Source: Ottowia thiooxydans DSM 14619 (GTDB lineage Bacteria > Pseudomonadota > Gammaproteobacteria > Burkholderiales > Burkholderiaceae_C). Taken from it: 64,000 bases of DNA. The notes under the pieces are model-generated. The model was not told the origin of the DNA. It worked only from the letters and a program-made list of their open reading frames with translations, and did not search any database. The stretch's first letter is position 1, and every line of letters starts with the position of its first letter. Location of the stretch: NCBI RefSeq assembly GCF_000422885.1, contig NZ_KE383944.1, positions 30,604 to 94,603 on the forward strand, given 5' to 3'. Shown piece after piece: positions 33,857-43,418 of the stretch. A program made the translations under genes and the position numbers.

Positions 33857-35257
33857 CTAATCCCGCGTCACGCGCAGAACTTCTTCCTGGCTGGTGATGC
33901 CTTGCGCCACTAACCGTTCACCATCATCACGCATCAGCTGCATGCCGCGTGAAAGGGCAGTGGCACGGATCTCCGACTCTGCCGAGCGGTTGTGGATCTG
34001 AGCGCGGATCTCGTCGTCGACCCCCAGCAGCTCGAACACGCCAGTGCGGCCAGCGTACCCGGTCTTTCCACAGGCGTCGCAACCGGCGCCGTGGCATGCG
34101 GTGCAGTACTTGCGCACCAGTCGTTGCGCCAGGACGCCGAGCAAAGAAGAACTCAGCAGGAAGGGCTCCACGCCCATGTCGGTCAGGCGAGTGACGGCGC
34201 TGGCGGCATCATTGGTATGGAGTGTGGCCAGCACCAGGTGGCCTGTGAGTGAAGCCTGGATGGCAATCTGGGCGGTTTCGATGTCACGGATTTCGCCAAT
34301 CATGACGATGTCCGGGTCTTGGCGCAGGATGGCTCGCAGCGCGCGGGAGAAATCGAGGTCAATCTTCGAATTCACCTGCGTCTGCCCTACGCCAGGCAAA
34401 TCGTATTCGATGGGGTCTTCCACCGTCATGATGTTGTTGCGCGTGGCGTCCAGCCGCGCAAGCGAGGCATATAGCGTGGTTGTCTTGCCGCTGCCCGTGG
34501 GGCCAGTCACCAAGATGATGCCGTGCGGCTGTGCAATCAGGCGCACGAACTTCTGCAGCACATCGCCCAGCATGCCTACAGATTCCAGGCTCAGTTTGCT
34601 CTCGGATTTGTCGAGCAAACGCAGTACGGCACGCTCGCCGTGGGCATTGGGTATGGTGGACACCCGCACGTCGATCGCGCGAGTGCCCAGTCGCAGGCTG
34701 ATGCGTCCGTCTTGGGGCATGCGCTTTTCGGCGATGTCCAGATCGGCCATGATTTTCAGGCGCGAAATGAGTGCCGCGTGCAGCGCGCGGTTGGGTCTGA
34801 CCACCTCGCGCAGCGCGCCGTCGACTCGAAAGCGCACCGCGCTATGGCGCTCGTAGGCTTCGATATGGATGTCGCTGGCGCCATCTCGCGCGGCTTGTGT
34901 GAGCAACGCATTAAGCATGCGGATGATGGGCGCGTCGTCTGCGGATTCGAGCAGATCTTCGACAGCCGGAAGCTCCTGCATGATGCGGGAGAGATCGGCA
35001 TCAGATTCGACTTCGCTCACCACGGCTGCCGCGCTGGATTCGTTCGCGGAGTAAGCGTTGCTGATGCGCTGCGCAAACGTCTGCGGATCGGACTGTTGCA
35101 GCGCCAGAGGCACATCGGCCGTGCCGAAGCGGCGCATGACTTCACTCAGAGCGGCGGGGTCTGGGCGGCCGTTGTGCCACAACGTCAGGCTTTGTCCGTC
35201 ATCTTCCAGCAGCAGGCTGGCCGAACGGGCGAAAGCATAGGGCAGCAGGTAGCGCAT
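33857..35257 (-). CDS. gspE: Type II secretion ATPase GspE
   Basis: 466 residues. Cytoplasmic hexameric ATPase driving pseudopilus assembly. Walker A GPTGSGKTTTLYASL, Asp box and Walker B region (RQDPDIVMIGEIRD), His box TGHLVLATLHTNDA, and a zinc-binding tetracysteine CTACHGAGCDACGKTGYAGR. The N-terminal domain is short. Last gene of the gsp operon as seen. gspF, which commonly follows gspE, is absent and egtD comes next. Confidence 0.95.
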   Translation of the reverse strand: MRYLLPYAFARSASLLLEDDGQSLTLWHNGRPDPAALSEVMRRFGTADVPLALQQSDPQTFAQRISNAYSANESSAAAVVSEVESDADLSRIMQELPAVEDLLESADDAPIIRMLNALLTQAARDGASDIHIEAYERHSAVRFRVDGALREVVRPNRALHAALISRLKIMADLDIAEKRMPQDGRISLRLGTRAIDVRVSTIPNAHGERAVLRLLDKSESKLSLESVGMLGDVLQKFVRLIAQPHGIILVTGPTGSGKTTTLYASLARLDATRNNIMTVEDPIEYDLPGVGQTQVNSKIDLDFSRALRAILRQDPDIVMIGEIRDIETAQIAIQASLTGHLVLATLHTNDAASAVTRLTDMGVEPFLLSSSLLGVLAQRLVRKYCTACHGAGCDACGKTGYAGRTGVFELLGVDDEIRAQIHNRSAESEIRATALSRGMQLMRDDGERLVAQGITSQEEVLRVTRD

Positions 35258-35275
35258 GCGCCTTTGGCCTTTTGA

Positions 35276-37714
35276 TTAGTTGAAGGGGCGCGAACTCGCG
35301 CCGCCCAAATAGTTACCCTCTCCGCTGGCCGGTTGCTCGGTCATAGGAGCAGGAGGGCGACTCAAGTAGTGGTTCTCTCCGCTGGCCGGCGGGTCAATCA
35401 GGGGCGCCGGAGGCGCTGGGCGTCTCCAGGCTTCAGGGTTGTTCGGCACCACGAGCGGCATGACCGGTGCCTGGTTGGCGTGCTCCACCACGCTTGAAGG
35501 AGGCTGGTTGCCCTGTTGCGCCCGGCGCATATAGTCGTACCGGTCAAGCGAATAACTCTCGGCGGCGGCGGCGTCTCGTACGATCACAGGGCGCAGGAAC
35601 ACCATCAGGTTAGTTTTAACTGCGTAGCGACTTTGTGACTTGAATAGGTTGCCCAGCAGGGGTATATCGCCCAGCACGGGTACCTTGTCTTCGTTGCGGG
35701 CGAACTTGTCTTCCAGCAGCCCGCCGAGTACGACCACGGCGCCATCGTTGACCAGCACGCTGGATTCGATGGCGCGTTTGTTGGTGGTAGGGCCATTGGG
35801 ACTGCCGCCTGTGCCAGCCACCACATCGGATACTTCCTGATAGATCACCATCTTGATGGTGCCATCTTCGCTGATCTGGGGCCGTACGCGCAAGGTCAGG
35901 CCCACGTCTTTGCGCTCGTAGGTCTGAAACGGGTTGACCGAGGTGTTGCTGCTGGCGCTACCCGTGTTCGTGAAACTGCCCGTGACGAAAGGCACGTTCT
36001 GGCCAACGATGATCTTGGCCTCCTCGTTGTCCAGCGTCAGCAGTGTGGGCGTTGAGAGGACGTTGCCGGTGCCTGAGGATTGAAGGAAATTGGCCAGCAC
36101 CGCCAGCGTGCTGGAGCCGGCCAGCAGATTGAAACCTTTGCCAGGCGCGACACTCGGCTTCCAAGCGTTAGTGCCAGTGGTGCTGTTGTTCATGCCAATG
36201 AATTGCGCACCAAAAGTGATGAGGTTGGTCGCCGCGGCACCACCGCTGGCGCTGGCGGTGGAGAAGTTGGTGCCCGCAATGCCGGCACCGCCAAGCAATG
36301 CTTGCCACTGCACGCCAAGTTCGGCGGCCTTGTCGGCACGCACTTCAGCGATCAGGCTTTCCACGAAGACTTGCGCTCGTCGTTGATCGAGTTTGTCGAT
36401 GACGGCTCGCAGCTCCCGGTACACCGGTTCTGGTGCGCTGATGATCAGCGAATTGGTCGAGGGGTCAGCCTGAATCTGACCGCCTGTCGATGGTTGGTTG
36501 TTCGCGGCGGCGTTGATGCTCGGGCCGCTGTTCATGCCGCTCATGCCGCCACCGGATGAAGAACCGCCCTGGTTGGTGCTGTTGTTCTGCGACTGGGAGG
36601 TGTTGGTCAGCCCGCCGGAAGGAATGCCCCCGCCGCCTGTGGCACCACCTGGCGTATTGGACTGGCCCGGAAGCGCTGCCATGGCGGCGCGGAGAGTGAC
36701 AGCCAGTTTGGTGGCATCGCTGTTTTTCAAGTACACCACGTGGATGTTCCCTGCGGAGCCATCCGCGCGGGCTGCAGGAGCCTGGTCAAGCTGCTCTATG
36801 AGCGCCTTGGCCTGGGCCAGCCGCGCTGGGTTGCCCGCGCGAACGATGATGGCGTTGCTGCGGGGTTCAGGAATGAGCGTGGTACGGTAGCCGCCATCGG
36901 CGTTCGCGGCGCTTGTGGCGTTGACGGGCTGTCCTGGAATGCCGGGCGCGGCGGAGGGCACTGCCGCGCCGCCTGTGCTGCCACCTGATTCCAGCAGTTT
37001 GGACACCAGAGGAGCCAAATCGGAGGCCACCGCGTGTTTAAGGCGCACGACTTCCACACCGGTGGCCTGGGAAACATCGAGACTGGCGATGATGCGGGCC
37101 AATCGCTGCAGGTTATCGCCGTAGTCTGTGATGATCAGCGAATTGCTGCCGGGGTTGACGTTAATCGTATTGTTCGGGCTGATCAGAGGCCGCAGAACCG
37201 GCACGAGGCTGTTCGCATTTTCATGCGTGAGGCGAAATATCTGTGTCTGGATCTGACCGCCGCCTGCGGGTTTATCGCCGGCGGAAACGGTTCCGCCCTG
37301 GAGCTTGGCTTCTGATTCTGGAACTACCAGATAGATGCCATTGCTTTCCACCAAGGCGAACCCTTGCGTTCTCAGCTGGGTCTGGAAGAGGCGGAGCGCT
37401 TGTGCTGCATTCACAGGCACGGTGGACGTGAGCGTCATGGTGCCCTTGACGCGGGGATCGACCACCACGTTGCGTCCGCTGATGGTGGCCATGGTGCGCG
37501 CCACGGCATCGATCTCTGCGCCAGCAAAATCCAAGGTGACGTTGCCGCCACGCGTCGCTTTAGCGTCTGCCTGCGCGAGCGACAGACCGCCGGGGGTCAA
37601 TGAGCCCGCACTGATGGCCAGGATCGCCATGGCGATCCGGTGCCTGGGCCAGCTCGATAGGGCAACATGGCCGGGCATTGCCGGATGACACATCCTGGAA
37701 AAAATAGCACTCAT
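35276..37714 (-). CDS. gspD: Type II secretion secretin GspD
   Basis: 812 residues. Outer-membrane channel of the T2SS. A signal peptide (residues ~1-48) is followed by an N0 domain (VTLDFAGAEIDAVARTMATI), N1-N3 repeats with interrupting Gly/Ser/Asn-rich low-complexity stretches (around residues 355-410), and a C-terminal secretin domain (RVRPQISEDGTIKMVIYQEV, VPVLGDIPLLGNLFKS). A long Pro-rich tail ends the protein. It lies 18 bp upstream of gspE. Confidence 0.95.
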   Translation of the reverse strand: MSAIFSRMCHPAMPGHVALSSWPRHRIAMAILAISAGSLTPGGLSLAQADAKATRGGNVTLDFAGAEIDAVARTMATISGRNVVVDPRVKGTMTLTSTVPVNAAQALRLFQTQLRTQGFALVESNGIYLVVPESEAKLQGGTVSAGDKPAGGGQIQTQIFRLTHENANSLVPVLRPLISPNNTINVNPGSNSLIITDYGDNLQRLARIIASLDVSQATGVEVVRLKHAVASDLAPLVSKLLESGGSTGGAAVPSAAPGIPGQPVNATSAANADGGYRTTLIPEPRSNAIIVRAGNPARLAQAKALIEQLDQAPAARADGSAGNIHVVYLKNSDATKLAVTLRAAMAALPGQSNTPGGATGGGGIPSGGLTNTSQSQNNSTNQGGSSSGGGMSGMNSGPSINAAANNQPSTGGQIQADPSTNSLIISAPEPVYRELRAVIDKLDQRRAQVFVESLIAEVRADKAAELGVQWQALLGGAGIAGTNFSTASASGGAAATNLITFGAQFIGMNNSTTGTNAWKPSVAPGKGFNLLAGSSTLAVLANFLQSSGTGNVLSTPTLLTLDNEEAKIIVGQNVPFVTGSFTNTGSASSNTSVNPFQTYERKDVGLTLRVRPQISEDGTIKMVIYQEVSDVVAGTGGSPNGPTTNKRAIESSVLVNDGAVVVLGGLLEDKFARNEDKVPVLGDIPLLGNLFKSQSRYAVKTNLMVFLRPVIVRDAAAAESYSLDRYDYMRRAQQGNQPPSSVVEHANQAPVMPLVVPNNPEAWRRPAPPAPLIDPPASGENHYLSRPPAPMTEQPASGEGNYLGGASSRPFN

Positions 37715-37731
37715 GAGGTTGTGATCTCGGC

Positions 37732-38556
37732 TTAGCCTAGCGAAATGATGGCACGCTCGCCTTGGCGGCGGCCGATGATGTTGAGCAAATTGGCCAACTG
37801 GGTCTCCATGCCCGGCGCCGCGCTGGCTTCACCGGAAAACCGCAGCCGTGAACCTACCCATTGACCCTTGCCGGCCAAGCGCAAAGCGCCTTCCAGCGTG
37901 GACAGATCAAGTGAAGGAGAGTCGCCGCCGGTGAGCGTCATGCGGTAGGAGCCAAGGGGTTGCAAGGTGGACAACCGCGAAGACATATGGCGAGCGGTAA
38001 ATTCTGCACTACCCCCCATGATGACCCGGCCATCCAGCCATTCTACTGAAAGGCCTCGTGTGGATAGCTCGAGCTCGCCTTGGGGTTGAATGGTGTTCCA
38101 AGGTGTACCCAGCCCCGTGAGCACGGCAGCAGGCCAGGCGGTTTTTCCGTCTGTCAATGCCAGTCGTGCGCCATTCCAGCTTGGAGTGATGCGCAGATCC
38201 AGCGGCTCGCCCGGTGTGCAGCACTCGGCTGTCAGTTGCGCGCGAACGCCCAGCCCTGCCGGCCTCAGCTTCCAGTGAATTCTCCCCGGCAAAGCCGTAC
38301 TTCCCTGGCTCCCGGCGCCTCCGGTGAGCACCAGCCGTGCCGAGCCGGACCACACGCTGCCTTGGGCGTCCTGCAGTTGCACCACGCCACCGGTACCACG
38401 CGCCAGCGTGGTGGCCAACCAGCGTGCGGGCGCAGCCAGAATCAGTACGGCGATCAGCGAGAGCAGGGCGCCGGCCAGCGCCCATTTCCAGGGTGCGCGC
38501 TCTTTCTGGGCGGTCGGGGCGGCGCGTTTCGACGCCTTGAAGGGCGCAGCGTTCAT
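37732..38556 (-). CDS. gspN: Type II secretion protein GspN
   Basis: 274 residues from ATG 38556, overlapping the gspM stop. One N-terminal membrane segment (WALAGALLSLIAVLILAAP) and a periplasmic beta-rich domain with GGVVQLQDAQGSVWSGSA, the usual GspN opening. GspN is an accessory part of the T2SS inner-membrane platform and is missing from many systems. A Cys-Cys pair (ECCTP) is present in the periplasmic part. It precedes gspD by 17 bp. Confidence 0.85.
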   Translation of the reverse strand: MNAAPFKASKRAAPTAQKERAPWKWALAGALLSLIAVLILAAPARWLATTLARGTGGVVQLQDAQGSVWSGSARLVLTGGAGSQGSTALPGRIHWKLRPAGLGVRAQLTAECCTPGEPLDLRITPSWNGARLALTDGKTAWPAAVLTGLGTPWNTIQPQGELELSTRGLSVEWLDGRVIMGGSAEFTARHMSSRLSTLQPLGSYRMTLTGGDSPSLDLSTLEGALRLAGKGQWVGSRLRFSGEASAAPGMETQLANLLNIIGRRQGERAIISLG

Positions 38557-39074
38557 GGCTGGGGAAGACTCAAGGAAAGTGTGCCGTTCCAACGCGCCGG
38601 CGTGCCGGGCGCAGCGCCTGGCACGCGAGACAGGCGCGCTTCCACGGGTGCAGCACGTGCATTGGCACGTGCATCCGCGAGATACTCTGCCAGTGCGGCT
38701 GCGGGTACGTCTTTCAAGGTCACATTAGCCCGGTCACCGACCACGTTGAGCTGCCCGCTCGCACCGAGCCGCTGCTTACCCGCAGTCTCCAGCGCTCGCA
38801 AAGCTTCGCTCTGCCCCATTTTGGGCAAGGCCTTGAGTGTTTCCGCTTCGGCCTGCAGGCGTTGCATCTGCTCCGCCTGTATTTCAAGCGCTTGCCTTTG
38901 GGGGCCAGCTGCCCGCAGTGTTTTTATGGCGGGCGCCAGTGCCACCCACCAAAGAAGTGCCAATACCACCACCGCCAAGGCCCAGCCGACCAAGCGGCGC
39001 TCCCGCGCTTCCAGGTTGGCCCAGGTGGCCATGAGACTGCGATTTTGGGGTGAAGAGGGCATAGCCTTGCTCAT
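38553..39074 (-). CDS. gspM: Type II secretion protein GspM
   Basis: 173 residues: a short cytoplasmic N-terminus, one membrane segment (LVGWALAVVVLALLWWVAL, about residues 28-48), a coiled-coil-prone stretch (QALEIQAEQMQRLQAEAETL) and a small periplasmic ferredoxin-like domain. This matches the GspM platform protein that pairs with GspL. It overlaps gspL by 4 bases on one side and gspN on the other. Confidence 0.88.
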   Translation of the reverse strand: MSKAMPSSPQNRSLMATWANLEARERRLVGWALAVVVLALLWWVALAPAIKTLRAAGPQRQALEIQAEQMQRLQAEAETLKALPKMGQSEALRALETAGKQRLGASGQLNVVGDRANVTLKDVPAAALAEYLADARANARAAPVEARLSRVPGAAPGTPARWNGTLSLSLPQP

Positions 39075-40306
39075 GGCACACCTTCCGGGCGCAAGACTAT
39101 GGCATCGGTTTCGGTCTGCATCTGATAGCCCATGGGGCGCAATCTCTGGTTGGCTTCGGCGAGCGCGCTGGCCGCCATTTGAACGCCGCGGGCACGCAGC
39201 TCGCCGGAAGAAAATTCAATGGCCGAGGGCGCGGCGCCCGCTGGCGCGACAAGCGCAAAAGCACTTAAAACGGGTTCAAGATCGCGCGCTGAAAATGCAC
39301 CAGAGGCCTGCCTCAGCGTGGCGACTTCGCGTGCCATCTGTACTGGCGCATCGACCACCACTTTGACTTGCGGAAAAGTTTGCGTGAGCGCGGAGTCGAT
39401 CAGCGTGCGCCTTGCCGCCAGATCGGTGCGTGTCTGCCAAGCCAACCAGTTCAGGCCAACCAGTTGGGCCAACAATAGAAGCGCGACTCCCCAGCGTGCA
39501 GGGCGCCACGCTGGTGCATACATCAGATCTCGCCATAGGGCGCCGGCGCGTTTTGCTGCGCGCGCACGGCCGCCAAGAGAGAAGTCGAACTGAGCAAGGT
39601 CCCAGGAGGACCGGGTAGCCGCCAGCAGGCGCTCCGGCGCTTGCTGGATGGTGGGTTGATACCCAAGCGTTTGTTCGGCGAGTGCAGCAACGGCAGGCTC
39701 GGCCAAGAGTTCGGGCGCCTGAGCTTCCCCATTACCGGCGGCATCGCTGATCGGCTGAGGCAGCAGGGAGAGTGCGCCCGGTCCCAGGGGCAAAGCTTGC
39801 ACACCGCCCGGGACGGCATCACCACTGATCAGTAGCTGGGCTCGTTCTGGCACGCCTGCCACGATAAGGCGCAGCGGCCCGGTGCGCGGGCTCAGTTCGG
39901 GCACGATCCGGTTTACGGTGCGGCCCGCGGCATCGAGCGCGTGCAAATGTTCGCTAAGCCATGGGCGGTTGCACACGGCTACCCATGCCGTGCTCCCACC
40001 GCTCGCGCCGGGTTCGAGGGAAAAGTGCAATTGGTCCGCATCATCGAGCAAATGCTCTTCGAGCAGGCCGGCCAGTGTGGCTCGTAAGCGTGGCGAGCCA
40101 GGGCCGATACCTTTGGGTAATTGGACACGCTGCCAGGACAGCAAGGTTGGTGGCACCATGGCCACAACTTCTACACCCCGACCAGCGGGCGGCAGAAGAC
40201 CGGGCGCTGCGCTTCCATGCGCGGCCACGGTTTGACCGTCGCGCGAGGTGGCGAAATCGTAGGTTCCGGGCGAGCCCGAGGGCAGTGAAATAAGGAGCAG
40301 ACTCAT
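39071..40306 (-). CDS. gspL: Type II secretion protein GspL
   Basis: 411 residues. A large N-terminal actin-like cytoplasmic domain (contacts GspE) is followed by a membrane segment near residues 260-280 (WGVALLLLAQLVGLNWLAW) and a periplasmic ferredoxin-like domain. It links the ATPase to GspM. A 126-bp gap with a terminator-like structure separates it from gspK, unlike the tightly overlapping gene joints elsewhere in the operon. Confidence 0.88.
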   Translation of the reverse strand: MSLLLISLPSGSPGTYDFATSRDGQTVAAHGSAAPGLLPPAGRGVEVVAMVPPTLLSWQRVQLPKGIGPGSPRLRATLAGLLEEHLLDDADQLHFSLEPGASGGSTAWVAVCNRPWLSEHLHALDAAGRTVNRIVPELSPRTGPLRLIVAGVPERAQLLISGDAVPGGVQALPLGPGALSLLPQPISDAAGNGEAQAPELLAEPAVAALAEQTLGYQPTIQQAPERLLAATRSSWDLAQFDFSLGGRARAAKRAGALWRDLMYAPAWRPARWGVALLLLAQLVGLNWLAWQTRTDLAARRTLIDSALTQTFPQVKVVVDAPVQMAREVATLRQASGAFSARDLEPVLSAFALVAPAGAAPSAIEFSSGELRARGVQMAASALAEANQRLRPMGYQMQTETDAIVLRPEGVP

Positions 40307-40369
40307 GAGCGCGAGTAATTCTATGGGCTTAGTGTGAAGGAGAAAGCCTGGGCGTTCGGCGTTTGACCG

Positions 40370-40406
40370 AAAAAAACCGCATGCTTCGCTCCAGGCGAGC
40401 GCGGTG
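40370..40406 (-). terminator. Terminator-like hairpin inside the gsp operon (gspK-gspL gap)
   Basis: On the minus strand a GC-rich stem (ACCG...CGGT around CGCTC/GAGCG) is followed directly by seven T residues (40376-40370). The stem has an asymmetric internal loop, so termination would be partial. It lies between gspK and gspL, and may set a lower level of the platform and secretin genes relative to the pseudopilins. Confidence 0.45.
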
Positions 40407-40432
40407 CCATGCCCTCAAAGCTCAACTTCCTC

Positions 40433-41422
40433 TCATGGCCCAGCCCCAGGTGTTACTGTGTGAATGGCCGCGCGCTGACGCCACAATGTAAGCGCCACCT
40501 TCCGGCTGGGCGTGTAGATACGCCGCACCAGAGAGATTTCCTCCAGCGCCACATCGTCCAGCCGCAGCCGGCCGCGTACCTCGAAAAAGTTGGTGGTCAC
40601 GCTGGTCCAATCTGTGGGCAGGGCATCGACTCCGCTTTTCTGCACCGTTTGCAGGGCGCCGGACGTGCTGCGGAAGAAAGCGCTGGTTCGCGCGCTCACG
40701 AGCCCCTCGGCACTGGCCAGATCCAGCCCAGGTACGGCGGCATAGATGACTTGAGCGCTGGCGGTGTTGAGATTGACCGGGGTTGGGGCGTTGTCCAGAA
40801 GCGGTAGCAAGGTGGCATAAGGCCGCAGGGCTTTCAGCGTTGCCGGAGACAAACCGAGCCAGGTGAGTTGATCGAACAGCTGTGGCATCAAAGGTGCGTC
40901 GCTGCCGTTTTCCACTTTGGTTTCGCGCAGGGCGGCTTGCGCGCTCACCAGGTTGACTTGGAGTGATTCCAATTCGTCCAATGGCAGATTCAGTAGCTCG
41001 AACAGGCGCCTAAATCGGTCGATCGACTGCTTGCCATCGGCCTTATCGCTGGTCAGCCGCAAGTTCATGATGTTCAGGCGAGACTGAAGGTCGACGATTT
41101 GGCCCGAGAGGAAGGCCTCGCGCTCGGTTTCGGTGCTGGCTTCACCGCCCGCCAGGAACGTAGACAGGCGGGCTTCTTCCAGCGGGACTGCCCAGGGCTC
41201 GCCCAGGTGGTCGAAGCTTGATTCGCGGGCATCGCCCATGAGCACCAGGCGGCCCCAATCCAGCGCGCCGTTAAGAATCCAGCCCGATTGGACGCGAGCC
41301 CGCTCGGAGGCTTCAACCTCCACGCCGCGCCATTGGCGCCACATGGCCCCGGCTGCCAGCGTGGCCACCAACGCTACCGTGATCATGGCGGCCAGCAGGG
41401 CGGCTCCCCGCGTGCGCTTCAT
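40433..41422 (-). CDS. gspK: Type II secretion minor pseudopilin GspK
   Basis: 329 residues from ATG 41422, overlapping the gspJ stop (ATGA). A prepilin-type leader KRTRG/AALLAAMITVALVAT lacks the usual Glu at +5, a hallmark of GspK. The long globular part includes IVDLQSRLNIMNL and a helix-hairpin-helix-like NTASAQVIYAAVPGLDLASA. Sits at the tip of the pseudopilus with GspI and GspJ. Confidence 0.93.
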   Translation of the reverse strand: MKRTRGAALLAAMITVALVATLAAGAMWRQWRGVEVEASERARVQSGWILNGALDWGRLVLMGDARESSFDHLGEPWAVPLEEARLSTFLAGGEASTETEREAFLSGQIVDLQSRLNIMNLRLTSDKADGKQSIDRFRRLFELLNLPLDELESLQVNLVSAQAALRETKVENGSDAPLMPQLFDQLTWLGLSPATLKALRPYATLLPLLDNAPTPVNLNTASAQVIYAAVPGLDLASAEGLVSARTSAFFRSTSGALQTVQKSGVDALPTDWTSVTTNFFEVRGRLRLDDVALEEISLVRRIYTPSRKVALTLWRQRAAIHTVTPGAGP

Positions 41423-42129
41423 GACGCGCCTCCGAAGGTGGGCCTGACCCAATCCACCACCATAGGGCCAGCCAAAGCCTGGCCCGGAGAAAGCGTGATC
41501 ATCAGACGGATTCCATCAGGGACGGCCGTGCCAGCGTCCGCACCGTCGGCGGAGCTGGAAAGAGGGTTGGTCCAGGCGTTGTTTCGAAAGTAGTGCAATT
41601 GCCAATCGAGTGCGGAGGCAATGACTGTTTCAGCGGCTCCTCCGGACGGCGTGCCTTGCAACGAAGCTGTTTCACCCCAGCGGGCAGCGGCCTCCCACGC
41701 GGCCTGCCAGGTTTGAATGGTCTGCACTGGGGGCGATTGCCAGCGCAGCCACTGGCCACTGCCGGCGCGGCGTGTCCAGGCCACCACACGAATGCCGGCA
41801 CCTGCATCGCCAGCTGTCGTGCGGGTAACGCGCAAGGTGCTTCCATTCCAGGCCAGGCTGCGGTTGATGGTTGAAGTGGGGGGGGCGCCGGAGGGGTTTT
41901 CCTGAGATTGCCAAACCATCATGGCGTCCAGGTCAGCGCGCCATTGGCCGAGCCCCGCCTGGAGTGCGAGCACGTCATCCGTGTAGCTGCGGGTACTCTC
42001 CTGAGCGCGCGCCATGCCGTCAATGCCACGCCAGGTGAGTAGCGCCATGACGGCCATGATGGACAGCGCAACCAGCACCTCTATCAGTGTGAAGCCGCGT
42101 GGCCTGAGGGCGAATTTTGAGTGGGCCAT
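41419..42129 (-). CDS. gspJ: Type II secretion minor pseudopilin GspJ
   Basis: 236 residues from ATG 42129, which shares one base with the gspI stop (TGATG). Prepilin leader and methylation motif RG/FTLIEVLVALSIMAVM with Glu+5. The globular domain has QESTRSYTDDVLALQAGLGQ, as in GspJ proteins. Part of the GspI-J-K tip complex. Processing would need the peptidase GspO/PilD, which is not in the window. Confidence 0.92.
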   Translation of the reverse strand: MAHSKFALRPRGFTLIEVLVALSIMAVMALLTWRGIDGMARAQESTRSYTDDVLALQAGLGQWRADLDAMMVWQSQENPSGAPPTSTINRSLAWNGSTLRVTRTTAGDAGAGIRVVAWTRRAGSGQWLRWQSPPVQTIQTWQAAWEAAARWGETASLQGTPSGGAAETVIASALDWQLHYFRNNAWTNPLSSSADGADAGTAVPDGIRLMITLSPGQALAGPMVVDWVRPTFGGAS

Positions 42130-42488
42130 CAATTGCGCCCAATGATGGTGGATACCCGCAGCACTTGCACCCCCGCTTCACTCACCGCCGCATCGACGCG
42201 GCGGAAGTTGGGGTTGGGCGTGGGGCGCACACTCAGCGTGACCTGCAGACCCAGGTTGGCCTGTACGCAATCGCTCGTGCTGTCGCCCACACCAGGCAGT
42301 TGGCGCGCTAGCCGCAGGCCGATCAGCTGATTCTCGGCGCAGATCTGTGCCAGCAGCGCATGGCCCTGCCGTTCTGCATTGCTGGTGAGCGCGGCCGTGG
42401 CCTTTAAGCCAGCCACCAGCGCGATGGCCGTGATAGCCAGAGCCACCAGCACCTCGACCAGTGTGAAACCGCGCGATGGAGTGTTCAT
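42129..42488 (-). CDS. gspI: Type II secretion minor pseudopilin GspI
   Basis: 119 residues. Leader RG/FTLVEVLVALAITAIALV, then the short GspI globular domain with ALLAQICAENQLIGLRL, where AENxL is the family signature. The start overlaps gspH by 4 bases. Nucleates the pseudopilus tip. Confidence 0.93.
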   Translation of the reverse strand: MNTPSRGFTLVEVLVALAITAIALVAGLKATAALTSNAERQGHALLAQICAENQLIGLRLARQLPGVGDSTSDCVQANLGLQVTLSVRPTPNPNFRRVDAAVSEAGVQVLRVSTIIGRN

Positions 42489-42946
42489 GGCGATACGCTG
42501 GCCGCCGTAAAGGGCCGCAGCCCGTCTGTGGAAATGCTCACCAGCGGCTGGCTGGTGCCGGCGCGGTGAATCAGTACTGATTGAGAGCCAATCAAGGGGT
42601 CTGGTCCGAGTAGCAGCGGCGCGTTGCCGATCGCGCGGGTCTGACTATCCAGCCATCGGGTGGGCAGGGGGTCAGAGCCCGGCGGCAGGCCTTGGAAAAC
42701 AAAGCCATCAGCCGTCGGTTGCCAGCGCACCGGAACGCCCGCTGCGCGAGAGCGCGAACGAGCTGATTCCAGCAGCGCGGCAAGTCGTTCTCCATCGCGT
42801 GCAAGCGCGTCCGCCGTGCTGTCGCGCATGGCGAGGCTGGCCACGGCGGTGCCTATGGCGATCACCGCCATCACCAGCATCAATTCGATGAGCGTGAAGC
42901 CGCGTGGGGTGTGACCATCGCATGACAAACGGCTATCGCCTGCCAT
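42485..42946 (-). CDS. gspH: Type II secretion minor pseudopilin GspH
   Basis: 153 residues from ATG 42946, chosen because GAGGGGG lies about 9 bases upstream. An ATG six codons earlier (42964) is the alternative. Leader RG/FTLIELMLVMAVIAIGTA, followed by the GspH domain with LARDGERLAALLESARSRSR. Sits between the main pseudopilin GspG and the GspIJK tip. Confidence 0.9.
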   Translation of the reverse strand: MAGDSRLSCDGHTPRGFTLIELMLVMAVIAIGTAVASLAMRDSTADALARDGERLAALLESARSRSRAAGVPVRWQPTADGFVFQGLPPGSDPLPTRWLDSQTRAIGNAPLLLGPDPLIGSQSVLIHRAGTSQPLVSISTDGLRPFTAASVSP

Positions 42947-42980
42947 GGCGTGCCGCCCCCTCATCGAAGTTCATTCACCA

Positions 42981-43418
42981 TCACTGCCAACTACCGATGT
43001 CCGCGTTCTTTCCCTCGCCACCGCTTTGGCCGTCAGCGCCGAAACTCATCACATCCACCTCGCCTTTCACGCCTGGGTTGAGGTATTGATAAGGACGACC
43101 CCAAGGATCATTGGGGAGTTTTTCAAGATATGGCCTCCAGTTTCCAGGCGCCGGAGGTGATGCCGGGCGTGCGATAAGCGCCTGCAAACCTTGCTCGGCG
43201 GTCGGAAAGCGTTGGTTATCCAATTTGTAAAGCTTGAGCGCCTGCATGATGTTGTGGACATCTGTGCGGGCGGCGGTGCCGCGGGCGTCATCGGTGCGGT
43301 CGAGCACGTTGGGCACGATCAACGCGGCCAGCACGCCAATGATGACCAGCACGACCATCAGTTCGATCAAAGTGAAGCCAGCGGCACGGCGCCAGCGGGA
43401 TAGACGGGGTGATGTCAT
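42981..43418 (-). CDS. gspG: Type II secretion major pseudopilin GspG
   Basis: 145 residues from ATG 43418. Leader AG/FTLIELMVVLVIIGVLAA with Glu+5. The globular part has DVHNIMQALKLYKLDNQRFP, TAEQGLQALI, NDPWGRPYQYLNPG and DVMSFGADG, the full GspG consensus including the calcium-site region. Main subunit of the pseudopilus. First gene of the minus-strand gsp operon, with a 74-bp divergent promoter region shared with gspC. Confidence 0.96.
   Translation of the reverse strand: MTSPRLSRWRRAAGFTLIELMVVLVIIGVLAALIVPNVLDRTDDARGTAARTDVHNIMQALKLYKLDNQRFPTAEQGLQALIARPASPPAPGNWRPYLEKLPNDPWGRPYQYLNPGVKGEVDVMSFGADGQSGGEGKNADIGSWQ

Noticed and set aside
38080-39366. 428-codon plus-strand frame over gspN, gspM and gspL
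   Set aside because: Arg/Ala/Pro-rich antisense product with no domain, and it covers three supported gsp genes.
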